DNA from: Fibrobacter sp.
GTDB taxonomy: Bacteria > Fibrobacterota > Fibrobacteria > Fibrobacterales > Fibrobacteraceae
DNA: 64,000 nucleotides
Assembly (NCBI GenBank): GCA_017475045.1
Contig: JAFVGH010000123.1
Coordinates: forward strand, 120,871-184,870
Reading direction: 5' to 3'
The position numbers and the translations under genes were made by a program. Within the stretch, counting starts at the first letter, position 1, and each line of letters begins with the position of its first letter. Of the stretch, positions 18,062-26,587 are shown in pieces. The notes under the pieces were generated by a model. The model searched no databases. It was not told the origin of the DNA and saw nothing but the letters and a program-made list of their open reading frames with translations.

Positions 18062-19504
18062 TTACTTGGAAAGTTCCTTCAATGCACGGATCTGGGCATT
18101 GCGGATCTTCAGGTAAACCTTTGCAGGAAGTTCCTTGTTACCAGAAGCCTTCATCATCGAGTCGTAGTATTCACTATAGTAGTCGTTATAGTAATCTAAG
18201 TAGTCGCTATAGTCACCATCGCTAGGAATGACGTAGTCACTATAGTAGTCATCGTAGTCATAGTCATCGTAATAGTAGTCGTAGTCACCATAGTAGTAGC
18301 TAGCCTTGCTGGGATCGTACTTAGCGGGGCAGCGAGAGTCTGTTCCGTGGGTCTCAGCAGCAAGCTTCTTCAAACCCTTAAAGAGGCAATCGTTGAAGTC
18401 GTCCGCATTGGACTCTTCCATAGAAGAAACGTACTTGTACTTGCCACCTTCGTCATCCTCTACGCCTACCGGGTCATTAAACAAATCAGAATTGTCGTCG
18501 CTGCAGTCGCTCTTTGTCACACTGCCTGCTTCATACTGCAATTCGCAGACCTTGGCAGAGAATGCGCCCATATCAACGGACATGGCAATCTTGACCTTGC
18601 CGTTGTCATCGTCATAGTCAGCCTTGCTGACCTTCACGGTGATGGGGAATGCATCGTTGCCCACCTCGAAAGTGAGGGAAGACTTACCCTTGGACGTTTC
18701 CTTGATGGCCGTTTCCTTGACTTTTCCAGCAAGCCTTCTCGCCGTCTGAACACCCATGGAATCCGCAGTCATGATGCCGAGAGCAAGGGGCACAGTGCAA
18801 GCTCCGTTGCTGATGGAGGAATACAGAGAACTGATGAAATAGGAGTTCTTGTAATCGTCGAAATCATAATTTTCGACTTCCCTCTGCTGGGTAATCACCT
18901 TGATTTCAGATCCAGAAATCTTCATCGTGACATCCTTAATGCTCTTGTCGCTTACGCATTTAGATTCGTCGAGAGCTTCATTAAGTTCGGCTCTGTCGTC
19001 ATCATCCAAGTCATTTACGGACTTCTTATTGTTTTTTTCCAGCCACTTTTCACGGACTACACTGCAAGCCTTCTTGCAGGAACTCTTAGCAGTCTGTTGG
19101 TTGTAGTAGCAAAGCGTAGAGGTCCACGTTCCATTCAACGATTCATCTCCCTTGCCACCTACATACATCAATCCCGTTGTAGAGAAATCCTTTTTTGAAA
19201 TAGAACTGTAAATTACAAGCGTATCATCCACGAACTCATACTTCAACTTGGTCGTATCGACTTTCAGGTCCACCGTTTTCCAGCTGAAATCAAGTCCCTT
19301 CTGGAAGCAACCTTCAACAGTACGCTGAGTGTAGTACTGGATGGTTCCCTTGGCCTCGTTAATGCTGACCTTGCCGGTCACTTCTGTTGCTTCGCCGCTG
19401 CCACCGCCACTAGCGTTGGAACCGGAATCGCTGCTGCTATCGTCACCGCAGGCAAAAAGCATAGCGGCAACAGCAGCCATCATGAGATACTTAAATGATT
19501 TCAT
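18062..19504 (-). CDS. lipoprotein with Tyr/Asp-rich C-terminal tract
   Basis: 480 residues, lipoprotein signal ending LFACGDD (Cys19), a Ser/Gly tether to about 38, then a domain of about 350 residues with several Cys pairs. Residues about 400-450 are extraordinary: runs such as YYYGDYDYYYDDYDYDDYYS are nearly pure Tyr and Asp. The gene DNA there is a quasi-repeat of TAGTCATAG-type units. The domain is not recognised. Tyr/Asp-rich segments can bind metals or polysaccharides, or act as adhesive tracts (general knowledge, not shown here). GAGGAG precedes the ATG and a strong terminator follows, so it is a monocistronic unit. Confidence 0.75.
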   Translation of the reverse strand: MKSFKYLMMAAVAAMLFACGDDSSSDSGSNASGGGSGEATEVTGKVSINEAKGTIQYYTQRTVEGCFQKGLDFSWKTVDLKVDTTKLKYEFVDDTLVIYSSISKKDFSTTGLMYVGGKGDESLNGTWTSTLCYYNQQTAKSSCKKACSVVREKWLEKNNKKSVNDLDDDDRAELNEALDESKCVSDKSIKDVTMKISGSEIKVITQQREVENYDFDDYKNSYFISSLYSSISNGACTVPLALGIMTADSMGVQTARRLAGKVKETAIKETSKGKSSLTFEVGNDAFPITVKVSKADYDDDNGKVKIAMSVDMGAFSAKVCELQYEAGSVTKSDCSDDNSDLFNDPVGVEDDEGGKYKYVSSMEESNADDFNDCLFKGLKKLAAETHGTDSRCPAKYDPSKASYYYGDYDYYYDDYDYDDYYSDYVIPSDGDYSDYLDYYNDYYSEYYDSMMKASGNKELPAKVYLKIRNAQIRALKELSK

Positions 19505-19663
19505 AGGTTTTTACTCCTCATTCTAGATTTCCATATAAAATAGCTTTTTTTCTTGTCTTTTGCAACAAATTTGAAAAAATATGGTTACATCTATGTGGTA
19601 TTCAATAGGTTTTTGCCTTTTTCGTGCCTAAATGAGCAATTTTACCGCCTTTTTTCTTTTTTA

Positions 19664-19692
19664 TAGACAGTTAAACTTTTTTTTACTATCTT
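19664..19692 (+). promoter_or_regulatory. promoter of the H1-like/CBM48 gene
   Basis: TAGACA (19664-19669), 17-base spacer, TATCTT (19687-19692), then a roughly 28-base leader ending with AGAGGAG before ATG 19721. The rest of the 216-base divergent region (19505-19720) is AT-rich, with no other gene seen. Confidence 0.65.
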
Positions 19693-19720
19693 TGGCCCGA
19701 ACTAAGTAGAGGAGATTATT

Positions 19721-20137
19721 ATGGCAAAAGCTACTGCAAAAACAACAAAGGCCCCCGCTGCCAAGAAGGCCGCTGTGAAGGCCGCCCCGGCCAAGAAGAC
19801 CGCCACTAAGGCTGCCGCCCCCAAGGCTGCTGCTCCTAAGGCCGCAAAGCCCGCCGAAAAGAAGGCTGCCGTTAAGGCCCCGGCCAAGAAGGCAGCCGCC
19901 CCCAAGGCCTCCAAGAAAGTAACTGTGGTGTTCGAAGCCAACTGCCCCCTGGCCACTACCGTTTCCGTTGCCGGAACCTTCAACAACTGGGCTATCGACA
20001 AGGATATGCTCAAGAAAGACAAGAAGACCGGTCTCTGGGTCGGCAAGGTTGCTCTGGACGCCGGCTGCTACGAATATAAGTTCGTTTGCGACGGTCAGTA
20101 CTGGGACGAAGGCGACAACAAGATCAAGAACGTCTAA
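19721..20137 (+). CDS. histone H1-like Ala/Lys/Pro tail fused to a glycogen-binding (CBM48/AMPK-type) domain
   Basis: 138 residues in two parts. Residues 1-66 are almost only Ala, Lys, Pro and Thr, with repeated PAKKA, PKAAA and KAP units, like bacterial histone H1 homologues and the tails of AlgP-type proteins. Residues 67-138 form a small beta domain: VTVVFEANCPLATTVSVAGT, FNNWAIDKDMLKKD, GLWVGKVALDAGCYEYKFVC, DGQYWDEG. The GTFNNW, W-V and YEYKF-DG-W positions match the CBM48/AMPK glycogen-binding domain. No catalytic domain is attached. It has its own promoter, ribosome binding site (AGAGGAG) and terminator, so it looks well expressed. Likely cytoplasmic; it might link glycogen to a polyanion such as DNA or RNA (inference). 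Confidence 0.85.
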   Translation: MAKATAKTTKAPAAKKAAVKAAPAKKTATKAAAPKAAAPKAAKPAEKKAAVKAPAKKAAAPKASKKVTVVFEANCPLATTVSVAGTFNNWAIDKDMLKKDKKTGLWVGKVALDAGCYEYKFVCDGQYWDEGDNKIKNV

Positions 20138-20158
20138 TCGCGCCTATTGAAATATCGC

Positions 20159-20190
20159 AAAAACGCTGGGCAATTCGCTCGGCGTTTTTC
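20159..20190 (+). terminator. rho-independent terminator after the H1-like/CBM48 gene
   Basis: AAAAACGC (20159-20166) pairs with GCGTTTTT (20182-20189); the inner TGGGC/GCTCG adds wobble-containing pairs. It ends in a T-run. Confidence 0.8.
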
Positions 20191-20275
20191 ATTTTGTGTA
20201 ATACCACCACAAATTCCACATCCCACATTTCACATACCCCGAAGCGAAGCGACCCCGTCCCTTATACCCATTTTC

Positions 20276-20281
20276 TATATT
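20276..20281 (+). promoter_or_regulatory. -10-like TATATT seven bases before the lysA ATG
   Basis: TATATT then CCCCCCC then ATG 20289. No ribosome binding site fits in the gap and no good -35 is visible. Predicted leaderless start. Confidence 0.5.
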
Positions 20282-20288
20282 CCCCCCC

Positions 20289-21548
20289 ATGAATTACACT
20301 ATCCCTGAAGAAGTTTTTGTGAAGGCTGCCGAACAGTACGGCACCCCCCTCTGGATTTACGACCGCGAAACCATCGAGAAGCGCGTCAAAGAAACCCAGG
20401 TTTTCGATACGGTCCGCTTTGCCCAAAAGGCATGCCCGAACCTCTCCATCATTTCGCTTGTACGCAAGCTGGGCGGCGTGGTAGACGCCGTTTCCGCAGG
20501 CGAAATCGTCCGCGCCCTCAAGGCAGGCTTCAAGGGTGGCCAGCAGAAAGGCAAGGCTCCCGAGATCGTCTATACCGCCGACATCTTTGACCGTGACGCC
20601 CTCGAACTCGTAAAGGAACACAACATCGCGGTGAACGTGGGCTCCCCCGACATGATCCAGCAGCTGGCCGATTTCGGCGTGAAGTCGGAACTGACGCTAC
20701 GCGTGAACCCGGGCTTTGGCCACGGGCATTCCAGCAAGGTGAACACCGGCGGCCCCTTGAGCAAGCATGGCGTGTGGCACGAGCAGATCAAGGACTGCGT
20801 CAAGCTGGCCCAAAATAACGGCATGTGGATCACAGGGCTCCATATGCATATCGGTTCCGGCTCCGACTTCGAGCACCTTTCCCAAGTCTGCGACGCCATG
20901 GTAGACGCCAGCCGCCGCCTGGGCAGCCATGTCCGCACCATCAGTGCAGGGGGCGGCCTGCCCATTCCCTACCACGAAGAGGACAAGGGCAACCGCATCG
21001 ACATGAAGGCCTACTTTGATCTGTGGGACAACGCACGCAAGCGTATCCAGCAGAGCATCGGCCACGAGGTACATCTAGAGGTGGAACCCGGGCGTTACCT
21101 GGTGGCCGAGAGCGGCTACCTGATGGCCGAAATCCGCGCCGTGAAAAAGCAGGGCGACAACCTGTTCTACCTACTGGACGCAGGCTTTACCGACCTGGTA
21201 CGCCCCAGCTTCTACGGCAGCTATCACGGCATTTCCATCATCGCCCGGGACGGTCGCAATCTTGACGAAACGGTAGATGCCATCGTGGCGGGCCCGCTCT
21301 GCGAATCCGGTGACGTGTTCACGCAAGAAGAAGGCGGTTTCGTGGTGACCCGCAAGCTCCCGAAGGCCAAGGTGGGCGACCTGCTGATCCTCCATGATGC
21401 CGGTGCCTACGGTGCCGCCATGAGCAGCAATTACAACAGCCGCCGCTACGCCGCCGAAACCATGTACACCAAGGGTGAACTGAAGGTTATCCGCGAAAGA
21501 CAATCGTTCGAACAATTACTGCAAAACGATCGGATTATCGACTTGTAA
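20289..21548 (+). CDS. lysA: diaminopimelate decarboxylase
   Basis: 419 residues, fold III PLP enzyme converting meso-diaminopimelate to L-lysine, the last step of lysine synthesis in the cytoplasm. Motifs: FAQKACPN with PLP Lys47, GGVVDAVSAGEI, HMHIGSGSDFEHL, GGGLPIPYH (phosphate site), EPGRYLVAESGYL, CESGDVF with the active-site Cys, and GAYGAAMSSNYNSR. Length is normal for LysA. ATG 20289 directly follows a -10-like box and seven C residues, with no Shine-Dalgarno. No other lysine genes are adjacent. Ornithine or carboxynorspermidine decarboxylases are related, but the motifs fit LysA best. Confidence 0.92.
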   Translation: MNYTIPEEVFVKAAEQYGTPLWIYDRETIEKRVKETQVFDTVRFAQKACPNLSIISLVRKLGGVVDAVSAGEIVRALKAGFKGGQQKGKAPEIVYTADIFDRDALELVKEHNIAVNVGSPDMIQQLADFGVKSELTLRVNPGFGHGHSSKVNTGGPLSKHGVWHEQIKDCVKLAQNNGMWITGLHMHIGSGSDFEHLSQVCDAMVDASRRLGSHVRTISAGGGLPIPYHEEDKGNRIDMKAYFDLWDNARKRIQQSIGHEVHLEVEPGRYLVAESGYLMAEIRAVKKQGDNLFYLLDAGFTDLVRPSFYGSYHGISIIARDGRNLDETVDAIVAGPLCESGDVFTQEEGGFVVTRKLPKAKVGDLLILHDAGAYGAAMSSNYNSRRYAAETMYTKGELKVIRERQSFEQLLQNDRIIDL

Positions 21549-21562
21549 ACGCTCACTTTGTC

Positions 21563-21596
21563 ATGCCCGCCACCGAGCGGGCATCGCCATTTTTAT
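21563..21596 (+). terminator. possible terminator of lysA within a dispersed GTCAT-GCCCGC element
   Basis: ATGCCCGC (21563-21570) pairs with GCGGGCAT (21577-21584) around CACCGA. TTTTTATT follows after five bases. TGTCATGCCCGCC resembles other intergenic repeat copies in this window. Confidence 0.6.
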
Positions 21597-21609
21597 TCGA
21601 GATAACAAG

Positions 21610-22647
21610 TTGTTTAACGAGGCTTCTATCCTAGAATTACTGGCTCAGGGCCAGGCACAGGGCGTCTTCAGCAAGGCGGTGGCAGGGTTCGTTTTACCTG
21701 ATGGCTCCTATCATACCGTCACTCTGGACACTGACGCAGACACCATCTTCGACATCGCTTCGCTAACCAAGGTCTGCCCCACTTCTACCCTTGCCCTCTG
21801 CGCCATTCTGCAGGGCAAGCTAGACGTAGACACCAAGGTCACAGACTTCATTCCGGAACTGCATACCAATTACCGGGACGACATCCGCATTTTCCACCTG
21901 CTGACCCACAGCCTGGACTACCGGGTGCCCATGAAGACCCTCCGGACGCTCCCGCCCGAAGGGATTCTCGAGGCCCTGTACAGCTACCAGTTCCAAATTC
22001 CACCGGGCAAGGCCTTCAACTACGGAAACCCCGCCAGCGTGCTTCTCGGGATTGTGCTGAACCGCCTCACGGGCAAGTCCCTCCAAAAACTGGGGCGCGA
22101 AACCTTCTTTGAGCCTCTGGGCATGGAACGCTCCGGCTGGGATCCGCTGGAACAGTTCCCCAAGGAACAGATCATGCCTACGGAAGAATGCGCATTCCGG
22201 GGCCGCACCATCCAGGGCGAAATCCACGACGAGAGCGCCTGGGTCTTGCGGAGGCTTTTCCCGGTGGGTTCCGCTGGCATGTTCAGCACCGTGCCCGACC
22301 TGCTCCGCTTTGTAAAGATGGTGCTAAACAACGGTGTCTACGAGGGCCGGACCATCGCGCCGGCCGGACTTCTCGACATGGTCAGCCAAAACGCATTCGC
22401 CCCCGAGGTAGGTGCCGAGACGGCCCTAGGCTGGGAACTGAACGCCGAGCGTTTCATGGGCAAGCGCCGCTCCCCGCGCACATTCGGGAAAACCGGCTTC
22501 ACCGGAGCGAGCATCGTGGCCGACCCCGAGCGGGGAGCCGCAGCGGTTCTGCTCAGCAACTTCACCTGGCCCCACCGAGAACCCAGCGCCGACCGCATCA
22601 ACCAGTTCAGGGCAGCCCTTTCGGACCTGTTCTTCTCGCAGGTCTAG
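21610..22647 (+). CDS. serine beta-lactamase-like hydrolase (class C / esterase family)
   Basis: 345 residues starting at a TTG (21610), with AACAAG upstream; the first conserved residues follow at once. Motifs of the beta-lactamase/penicillin-binding fold: FDIASLTKVCPTS with SxxK (SLTK), the YxN motif in AFNYGNPASV, and HTG-like FGKTGFTGAS near the C-terminus. No signal peptide is visible, so it is probably a cytoplasmic esterase or peptidase rather than an antibiotic-resistance enzyme. Preceded by a likely terminator and followed by the minus-strand tRNA terminator. Substrate unknown. Confidence 0.85.
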   Translation: MFNEASILELLAQGQAQGVFSKAVAGFVLPDGSYHTVTLDTDADTIFDIASLTKVCPTSTLALCAILQGKLDVDTKVTDFIPELHTNYRDDIRIFHLLTHSLDYRVPMKTLRTLPPEGILEALYSYQFQIPPGKAFNYGNPASVLLGIVLNRLTGKSLQKLGRETFFEPLGMERSGWDPLEQFPKEQIMPTEECAFRGRTIQGEIHDESAWVLRRLFPVGSAGMFSTVPDLLRFVKMVLNNGVYEGRTIAPAGLLDMVSQNAFAPEVGAETALGWELNAERFMGKRRSPRTFGKTGFTGASIVADPERGAAAVLLSNFTWPHREPSADRINQFRAALSDLFFSQV

Positions 22648-22665
22648 CCTGGCACCTCTCGCAAC

Positions 22666-22700
22666 CAAAAACAAAAAGGCCCTGCCGAAGCAGAGCCTTT
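22666..22700 (-). terminator. terminator downstream of tRNA-Val
   Basis: Minus strand: AAGGCTCTGC-TTCG-GCAGGGCCTT (22676-22699, 10-11 bp with one mismatch) followed by TTTGTTTTTGG. It serves the tRNA gene. Confidence 0.85.
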
Positions 22701-22704
22701 CGAG

Positions 22705-22779
22705 TGGACGGTACTGGATTTGAACCAGTGACCTCTGCCGTGTGAAAGCAGCGCTCTAAACCAACTGAGCTAACCGTCC
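22705..22779 (-). tRNA. tRNA-Val (anticodon CAC)
   Basis: A 75-base cloverleaf on the minus strand. Acceptor stem GGACGGT/ACCGTCC with discriminator A73. D arm GCTC/GAGC. Anticodon stem CTGCT/GGCAG with loop TTCACAC, giving anticodon CAC. T arm ACTGG-TTCAAAT-CCAGT. A73, A35 and C36 agree with valine identity. The T31-G39 closing pair is a wobble. CCA is not encoded. An immediate terminator follows. Confidence 0.93.
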
Positions 22780-22831
22780 AAAGGTGCGAGCAAATATATA
22801 AAACAGCTCGGGCCTTGTCAAGGGGCAAGCA

Positions 22832-23296
22832 CTACAGGTACTTGTCCTCGGCGCCACGAAGAATGGTCAAAAATTCTGCCGGAGTCTTTGCCGCAATCAG
22901 TTCCTTGCGCACGTTGCCGTCAGCCAAGAGACGGCTCACGGAAGACAGGGCCTTGAGGTGCGGTCCGACAGTGTTGCCGGGGCTCACGATAAGGATCAGC
23001 AGGTAGACGGGTTCCCCGTCGAAGGACTCAAAATCCAGGCCCTTCTCGACAGTAGCAGCCACCATGCACATGCGGTCCACGTAGTCGATCTTCGCATGGG
23101 GCACGGCAAGTCCGCAACCGATACCCGTGGAACGGGTCTTCTCCCGGTTCCAGACGGCCTCAAAAATTTCGTCGCGATGTTCCAGCTTATAGGCGCTGCA
23201 AAGAGTATCCACCAGTTCGTTCAGAATGGCTTCCTTGGTTTCGCAAGGAGAATTGATCAAAATGCAATTATCTACAAACCGTTCAGAAAGTCGCAT
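22832..23296 (-). CDS. PTS EIIA-like protein (PtsN/fructose-type EIIA domain)
   Basis: 154 residues, a single EIIA (fructose/mannitol/Ntr) domain with the phosphorylatable His67 in CGLAVPHAKI, preceded by TRSTGIG, and with PVYLLILIVSPGNTVGPHLKAL downstream. Such solitary domains usually act as regulators (PtsN) or as part of a nitrogen-type phosphotransfer chain. No EI, HPr or EIIBC genes are near. The ATG has AGAGGAT upstream. Cytoplasmic. It could also be a sugar-specific EIIA, which is less likely without permease genes. Confidence 0.87.
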   Translation of the reverse strand: MRLSERFVDNCILINSPCETKEAILNELVDTLCSAYKLEHRDEIFEAVWNREKTRSTGIGCGLAVPHAKIDYVDRMCMVAATVEKGLDFESFDGEPVYLLILIVSPGNTVGPHLKALSSVSRLLADGNVRKELIAAKTPAEFLTILRGAEDKYL

Positions 23297-23381
23297 ATCG
23301 TTATCCTCTATGTACGAGATAGATATTTAGAAAATTTAGGTCCTTTTTTGCCAAAAAATAAGGATAAAAAAAGGAAAACCG

Positions 23382-24146
23382 TCAATTAGCGCCCAAAAAA
23401 GTGGAAATTTCGAACCTGGAATGGAATTCCGACAGTTTTTCCAAGGCACGAGCCATGACGGGAACCTGGATTTGACCGGGAGCGGCCACCTGGCCTATGG
23501 CACCATACGTCAAGTTAGCACCTTCTTTCAAAGACCAAACCCGACTTACCCGTCCAAAATCCCCCATACCAAAAGCAGCGAACATTTCAAACTCATCGGA
23601 GAAATTCTGTATAAAATCATACAGGCGGTCGCTGTCCTCTTCGGAATTGCACATAGCCGCAATTTTTAGTCCCGGGGCTCCCAGACGAGAAACATCACGG
23701 GCAAAATCCCGCAACTCCATGCTGGTCGGCACCCTTGAAAAATTATGTTGCGAAATAATAAGTTTCACATTTCGCTTGTCGGCAAGAGTCGTTAACGCTT
23801 CGTAATTGTACAGACAATCCTGTTCCAAGTCAAGCCAATCCGGTACCTGCTCTGCCGCAAGAATCTTATCCCACAGCGGAAGACGTACGTTTGCAAGACC
23901 ATCCTGAAAGACGCCTCCATCCCGTTTAAGACGGATCGTGCCTATCTGTAAGGCGTGAGGAGCCAGTCTACGAACCCGGGCCGAAAGGCCTTCCCAGCAA
24001 GAAGGTTCAAAGAAATCATACCGAATTTCCAAAGCCGAGCAAACCTGCAAATCCAGGAACACCGGATGTATAGGGTCCGACTCCGCAGCAGTCAAGACCT
24101 CTGAATCGATGAGCCCAGCTAAATACTTCTGATTCTTGCCAAACAT
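23382..24146 (-). CDS. aroD: type I 3-dehydroquinate dehydratase
   Basis: 254 residues from ATG 24146; the frame extends nine codons upstream to 24173. The shorter start is preferred because TACCTT ends seven bases before it, the geometry repeated across this window, and because the longer one would add an unusual MRYFATFCG. Motifs: LEIRYDFFEP (the E-R-D start of the barrel), KLIISQHNFSRVPT with the catalytic His, PGLKIAAMCNSEEDS with the Schiff-base Lys, and NLTYGAIGQVAAPGQI near the end. It dehydrates 3-dehydroquinate to 3-dehydroshikimate in aromatic amino acid synthesis. Divergent from clpP. Start choice is moderately uncertain. Confidence 0.87.
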   Translation of the reverse strand: MFGKNQKYLAGLIDSEVLTAAESDPIHPVFLDLQVCSALEIRYDFFEPSCWEGLSARVRRLAPHALQIGTIRLKRDGGVFQDGLANVRLPLWDKILAAEQVPDWLDLEQDCLYNYEALTTLADKRNVKLIISQHNFSRVPTSMELRDFARDVSRLGAPGLKIAAMCNSEEDSDRLYDFIQNFSDEFEMFAAFGMGDFGRVSRVWSLKEGANLTYGAIGQVAAPGQIQVPVMARALEKLSEFHSRFEISTFLGAN

Positions 24147-24153
24147 GCCACAA

Positions 24154-24159
24154 AAGGTA
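24154..24159 (-). promoter_or_regulatory. -10-like TACCTT seven bases before the aroD ATG
   Basis: Minus strand TACCTT-TTGTGGC-ATG (24146). Supports the shorter aroD start and a leaderless transcript. Confidence 0.4.
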
Positions 24160-24215
24160 GCAAAATACCGCATCCTTTTTTCTAAATTATCCGTGTAAAT
24201 GTAAAGGATTTTCTT

Positions 24216-24797
24216 ATGGCAGACTGCAAAGACAAGGAAGAAAAGGCTACTCCAGAATTTATGAAAAAGGCAGAGGAATACCTCGCCTCCAAAAGAAAGA
24301 TTTTCCTGTGGGGTGGCGTGGATGACGAGAGCGCCGAGCGCATCGTCAAGGAACTATTGTACCTTGATTCCTTAAACCACGACGACATCTACTTTTTCAT
24401 CAACAGCCCAGGTGGCGTGATTTCCAGCGGTCTTGCCATCTATGACTGCATGAACGCCATCCAAAGCGACGTGGTGACCGTCTGTTGCGGACAGGCCGCC
24501 TCCATGGGGGCCGTACTCCTGACTTCTGGAGCCAAGGGCAAGCGCTACGCTTGGCCCAACGCCCGTATTATGATACACCAGCCCCTCATCCACGGAGAAA
24601 TCGTGGCTCCCGCAAGCGACATCCAGATTCAAGCCGAAGAAATGCTCCGCATCAGGAACATCACTGGTAAAATTCTGGCCGAGACCTCGGGTCACACCAT
24701 AGCGGAAATTGATCGCGATACCGAGCGCGACAACTTTATGAGCGCTGAAGAAGCCAAGACCTACGGCCTGGTCGACAAAGTTGAGAGTCTAGTATAA
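24216..24797 (+). CDS. clpP: ATP-dependent Clp protease proteolytic subunit
   Basis: 193 residues. Catalytic triad visible: Ser96 in [11 protein letters not shown], His121 in IMIHQPL, and Asp in [13 protein letters not shown], with [16 protein letters not shown] (oligomer/substrate strand). The N-terminus ([20 protein letters not shown]) is Lys/Glu-rich and atypical. No clpX or tig is adjacent, which is unusual since clpP often sits with them, so this may be one of several ClpP paralogues. Its TAA overlaps the ftsY ATG (TAATG). It is the first gene of a six-gene operon. Confidence 0.92.
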   Translation: MADCKDKEEKATPEFMKKAEEYLASKRKIFLWGGVDDESAERIVKELLYLDSLNHDDIYFFINSPGGVISSGLAIYDCMNAIQSDVVTVCCGQAASMGAVLLTSGAKGKRYAWPNARIMIHQPLIHGEIVAPASDIQIQAEEMLRIRNITGKILAETSGHTIAEIDRDTERDNFMSAEEAKTYGLVDKVESLV

Positions 24798-25720
24798 TGG
24801 GATTTTTTTCTGCCATTAAAAGCGGCCTTGCCAAAACCCGTGACGCCCTAATGGGCGAGCTCAAGGGTATTGTGGGTGCCGGTAAAATCACCGACGAAAC
24901 CCTAGAAGAGCTTGAAGAACACCTAATCAAGGCGGATGTAGGCGTTGAAGCGGCATTCCTGCTGACCGACGCGCTTCGTGAACAGGCACTTGGCAAGTCA
25001 CTTACCACCGAACAGGTGCTTGACATTATGCGGAGCGAGGCAGAGCGCCTACTCAAGGACCCTCCTCCCTTCGAGCTCAAGGGCAAGCCACACGTGATTC
25101 TGGTCATCGGCGTAAACGGTGCCGGAAAGACAACCACCATCGGCAAGCTCGCCGCCCGTCTAAAGGACGAAGGCAAGAAGGTGATGATCGCCGCCTGCGA
25201 CACCTTCCGTGCCGCAGCCATTGACCAGCTGGAAACCTGGGCCGAGCGCAGCGGTGCCGAATTCGTGAAGCACCAAGAGGGTTCAGACCCTGCAGCCGTG
25301 GCATTTGACGCCTGCAATGCTGCAGTGGCCCGCGGCTGCGACGTAGTGCTTATCGATACCGCCGGACGTCTACACAACAAAGACTACCTGATGGAAGAAC
25401 TCAAGAAAATCGTCCGCGTCATCAAGAAGGTGAACCCTGACATGCCCCACGACATGTGGCTTGTCATTGACGGCAACACCGGACAGAACACCATCAACCA
25501 GACGAAAATCTTCAACCAGAGTTTCCCGCTCACCGGCCTCGTGGTCACCAAGCTCGACGGCACGGCCCGTGGCGGCGCAGTACTCTCGATCGCAAGTTCG
25601 CTCCAGATTCCTATCCGCTGGATCGGTATGGGCGAACGCATAGACCAGCTGGTACCGTTCAGCAAGGCCGAATACGTAGAAGGCCTCTTCGAAAACGCCC
25701 TGGAAGAAGAGCCAAAATAG
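24797..25720 (+). CDS. ftsY: signal recognition particle receptor FtsY
   Basis: 307 residues: a short N domain (about 1-95) and the SRP-type GTPase G domain. [15 protein letters not shown] (P-loop), [44 protein letters not shown] and [10 protein letters not shown] are all diagnostic. The acidic A domain of E. coli FtsY is absent, as in many bacteria. It docks ribosome-SRP complexes at the inner membrane. ATG overlaps the clpP stop; the next gene starts six bases after its stop. Confidence 0.96.
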   Translation: MGFFSAIKSGLAKTRDALMGELKGIVGAGKITDETLEELEEHLIKADVGVEAAFLLTDALREQALGKSLTTEQVLDIMRSEAERLLKDPPPFELKGKPHVILVIGVNGAGKTTTIGKLAARLKDEGKKVMIAACDTFRAAAIDQLETWAERSGAEFVKHQEGSDPAAVAFDACNAAVARGCDVVLIDTAGRLHNKDYLMEELKKIVRVIKKVNPDMPHDMWLVIDGNTGQNTINQTKIFNQSFPLTGLVVTKLDGTARGGAVLSIASSLQIPIRWIGMGERIDQLVPFSKAEYVEGLFENALEEEPK

Positions 25721-25726
25721 ACTACC

Positions 25727-26086
25727 ATGGCTAGAATCCCGCGCATCCCGTTGATTCTTGGACTTGTAGTGCTGTTATGCCTGCAGACCGGTTGCGAAAA
25801 GAAAAAGAAGTCTGTTGACGAAAAGTTCGTGAGCACCTACACGGAACTGCTGATTGTCGAGCAGATGTACGGCAAGGATACTCCCACAGCAAGGCTAAAG
25901 CGCAAAACTATTTTAAATGAAGCCGGCTACAGCAGGGAACAATTCTTCAAAAAAGTAGACGAGGTCCTTGACGACAAGGACATGTGGGTGCCCTTCCAAA
26001 AAGCAGTCATTGACCGACTGGATTCCCTGATAGAGCAGGGTAACCAAAAGAACAAGCCACCCAGACGTAGACGCGGGGAGGACTAG
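25727..26086 (+). CDS. small lipoprotein, DUF4296-like
   Basis: 119 residues. The lipoprotein signal ends LCLQTGC (Cys23), then Lys-rich KKKKSVDEKFVSTYTELLIV, an alpha-helical middle (LKRKTILNEAGYSREQFF) and a basic tail PPRRRRGED. The pattern of one lipid anchor and a roughly 80-residue helical domain with EQMYGKD and YSREQF resembles DUF4296-type lipoproteins of Bacteroidota (tentative, from pattern only). Tightly packed between ftsY and the thioredoxin-like gene. Function unknown. Confidence 0.7.
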   Translation: MARIPRIPLILGLVVLLCLQTGCEKKKKSVDEKFVSTYTELLIVEQMYGKDTPTARLKRKTILNEAGYSREQFFKKVDEVLDDKDMWVPFQKAVIDRLDSLIEQGNQKNKPPRRRRGED

Positions 26087-26089
26087 CCC

Positions 26090-26587
26090 ATGTTCCGCTC
26101 CCTCATCGGCGTCCTTCTCTGCATCACACTTTTATCGGCAACCGTATTTGCCGCCCCGAATTCTGGCAAGGCCCCCGTCGTCCCCCAATCGCTAGTCCAG
26201 TGGATAGATTACGACAGCGCTCTTGAAAAGGCCAAAAAAGAACCCAAACTCATTTTCGTGGACATGTATGCCGACTGGTGCATCCCTTGTCGCGCCATGG
26301 ACAAGAATGTCTACATGGACCCCACGGTAGCATCCATATTGAACAAGAAATTTTACCCCGTCAAGTTGGACGTAGATTCCGAAACTCCAATCCTATGCGA
26401 CGGCAAGAAGGCCTCGACAAAGAAATGCTTTACCGACGTATGGGAACTGAACGTTCTCCCTTCTTTTGTGCTGGTGGCTCCCAAGGGACTTTCTATATTG
26501 ACTGTAACAGACTCCATGTCACCCCAGGAAATGCAAATGTTGCTGAACAAGTTCCTGGAAAAAGAGCAAGAGTGGATTGAACGATGA
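26090..26587 (+). CDS. exported thioredoxin-fold protein (DsbD C-domain/thioredoxin-like)
   Basis: 165 residues. A cleavable signal (ALLSATVFAA-like, residues 1-22) leads to a thioredoxin fold: KLIFVDMYADWCIPCRAMDK with redox Cys64-Cys67, then NVYMDPTVASILNKKFYPVK and VWELNVLPSFVLVAPKG with the cis-Pro. A second Cys pair (about 101 and 111) lies between. It resembles the C-terminal domain of DsbD and thioredoxin_7 proteins. Likely periplasmic disulfide reductase or chaperone. Its stop overlaps the next ATG (ATGA). Confidence 0.86.
   Translation: MFRSLIGVLLCITLLSATVFAAPNSGKAPVVPQSLVQWIDYDSALEKAKKEPKLIFVDMYADWCIPCRAMDKNVYMDPTVASILNKKFYPVKLDVDSETPILCDGKKASTKKCFTDVWELNVLPSFVLVAPKGLSILTVTDSMSPQEMQMLLNKFLEKEQEWIER

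Noticed and set aside
18150..18300. Short repeated units (TAGTCATAG-like) that could suggest a CRISPR or tandem repeat locus
   Set aside because: The repeats are inside a coding frame for Tyr/Asp codons, with no unique spacers. No CRISPR array or cas gene was seen in the window.
22607..22828. 73-codon frame on the minus strand
   Set aside because: It reads through the tRNA-Val gene; a structured RNA, not a protein.
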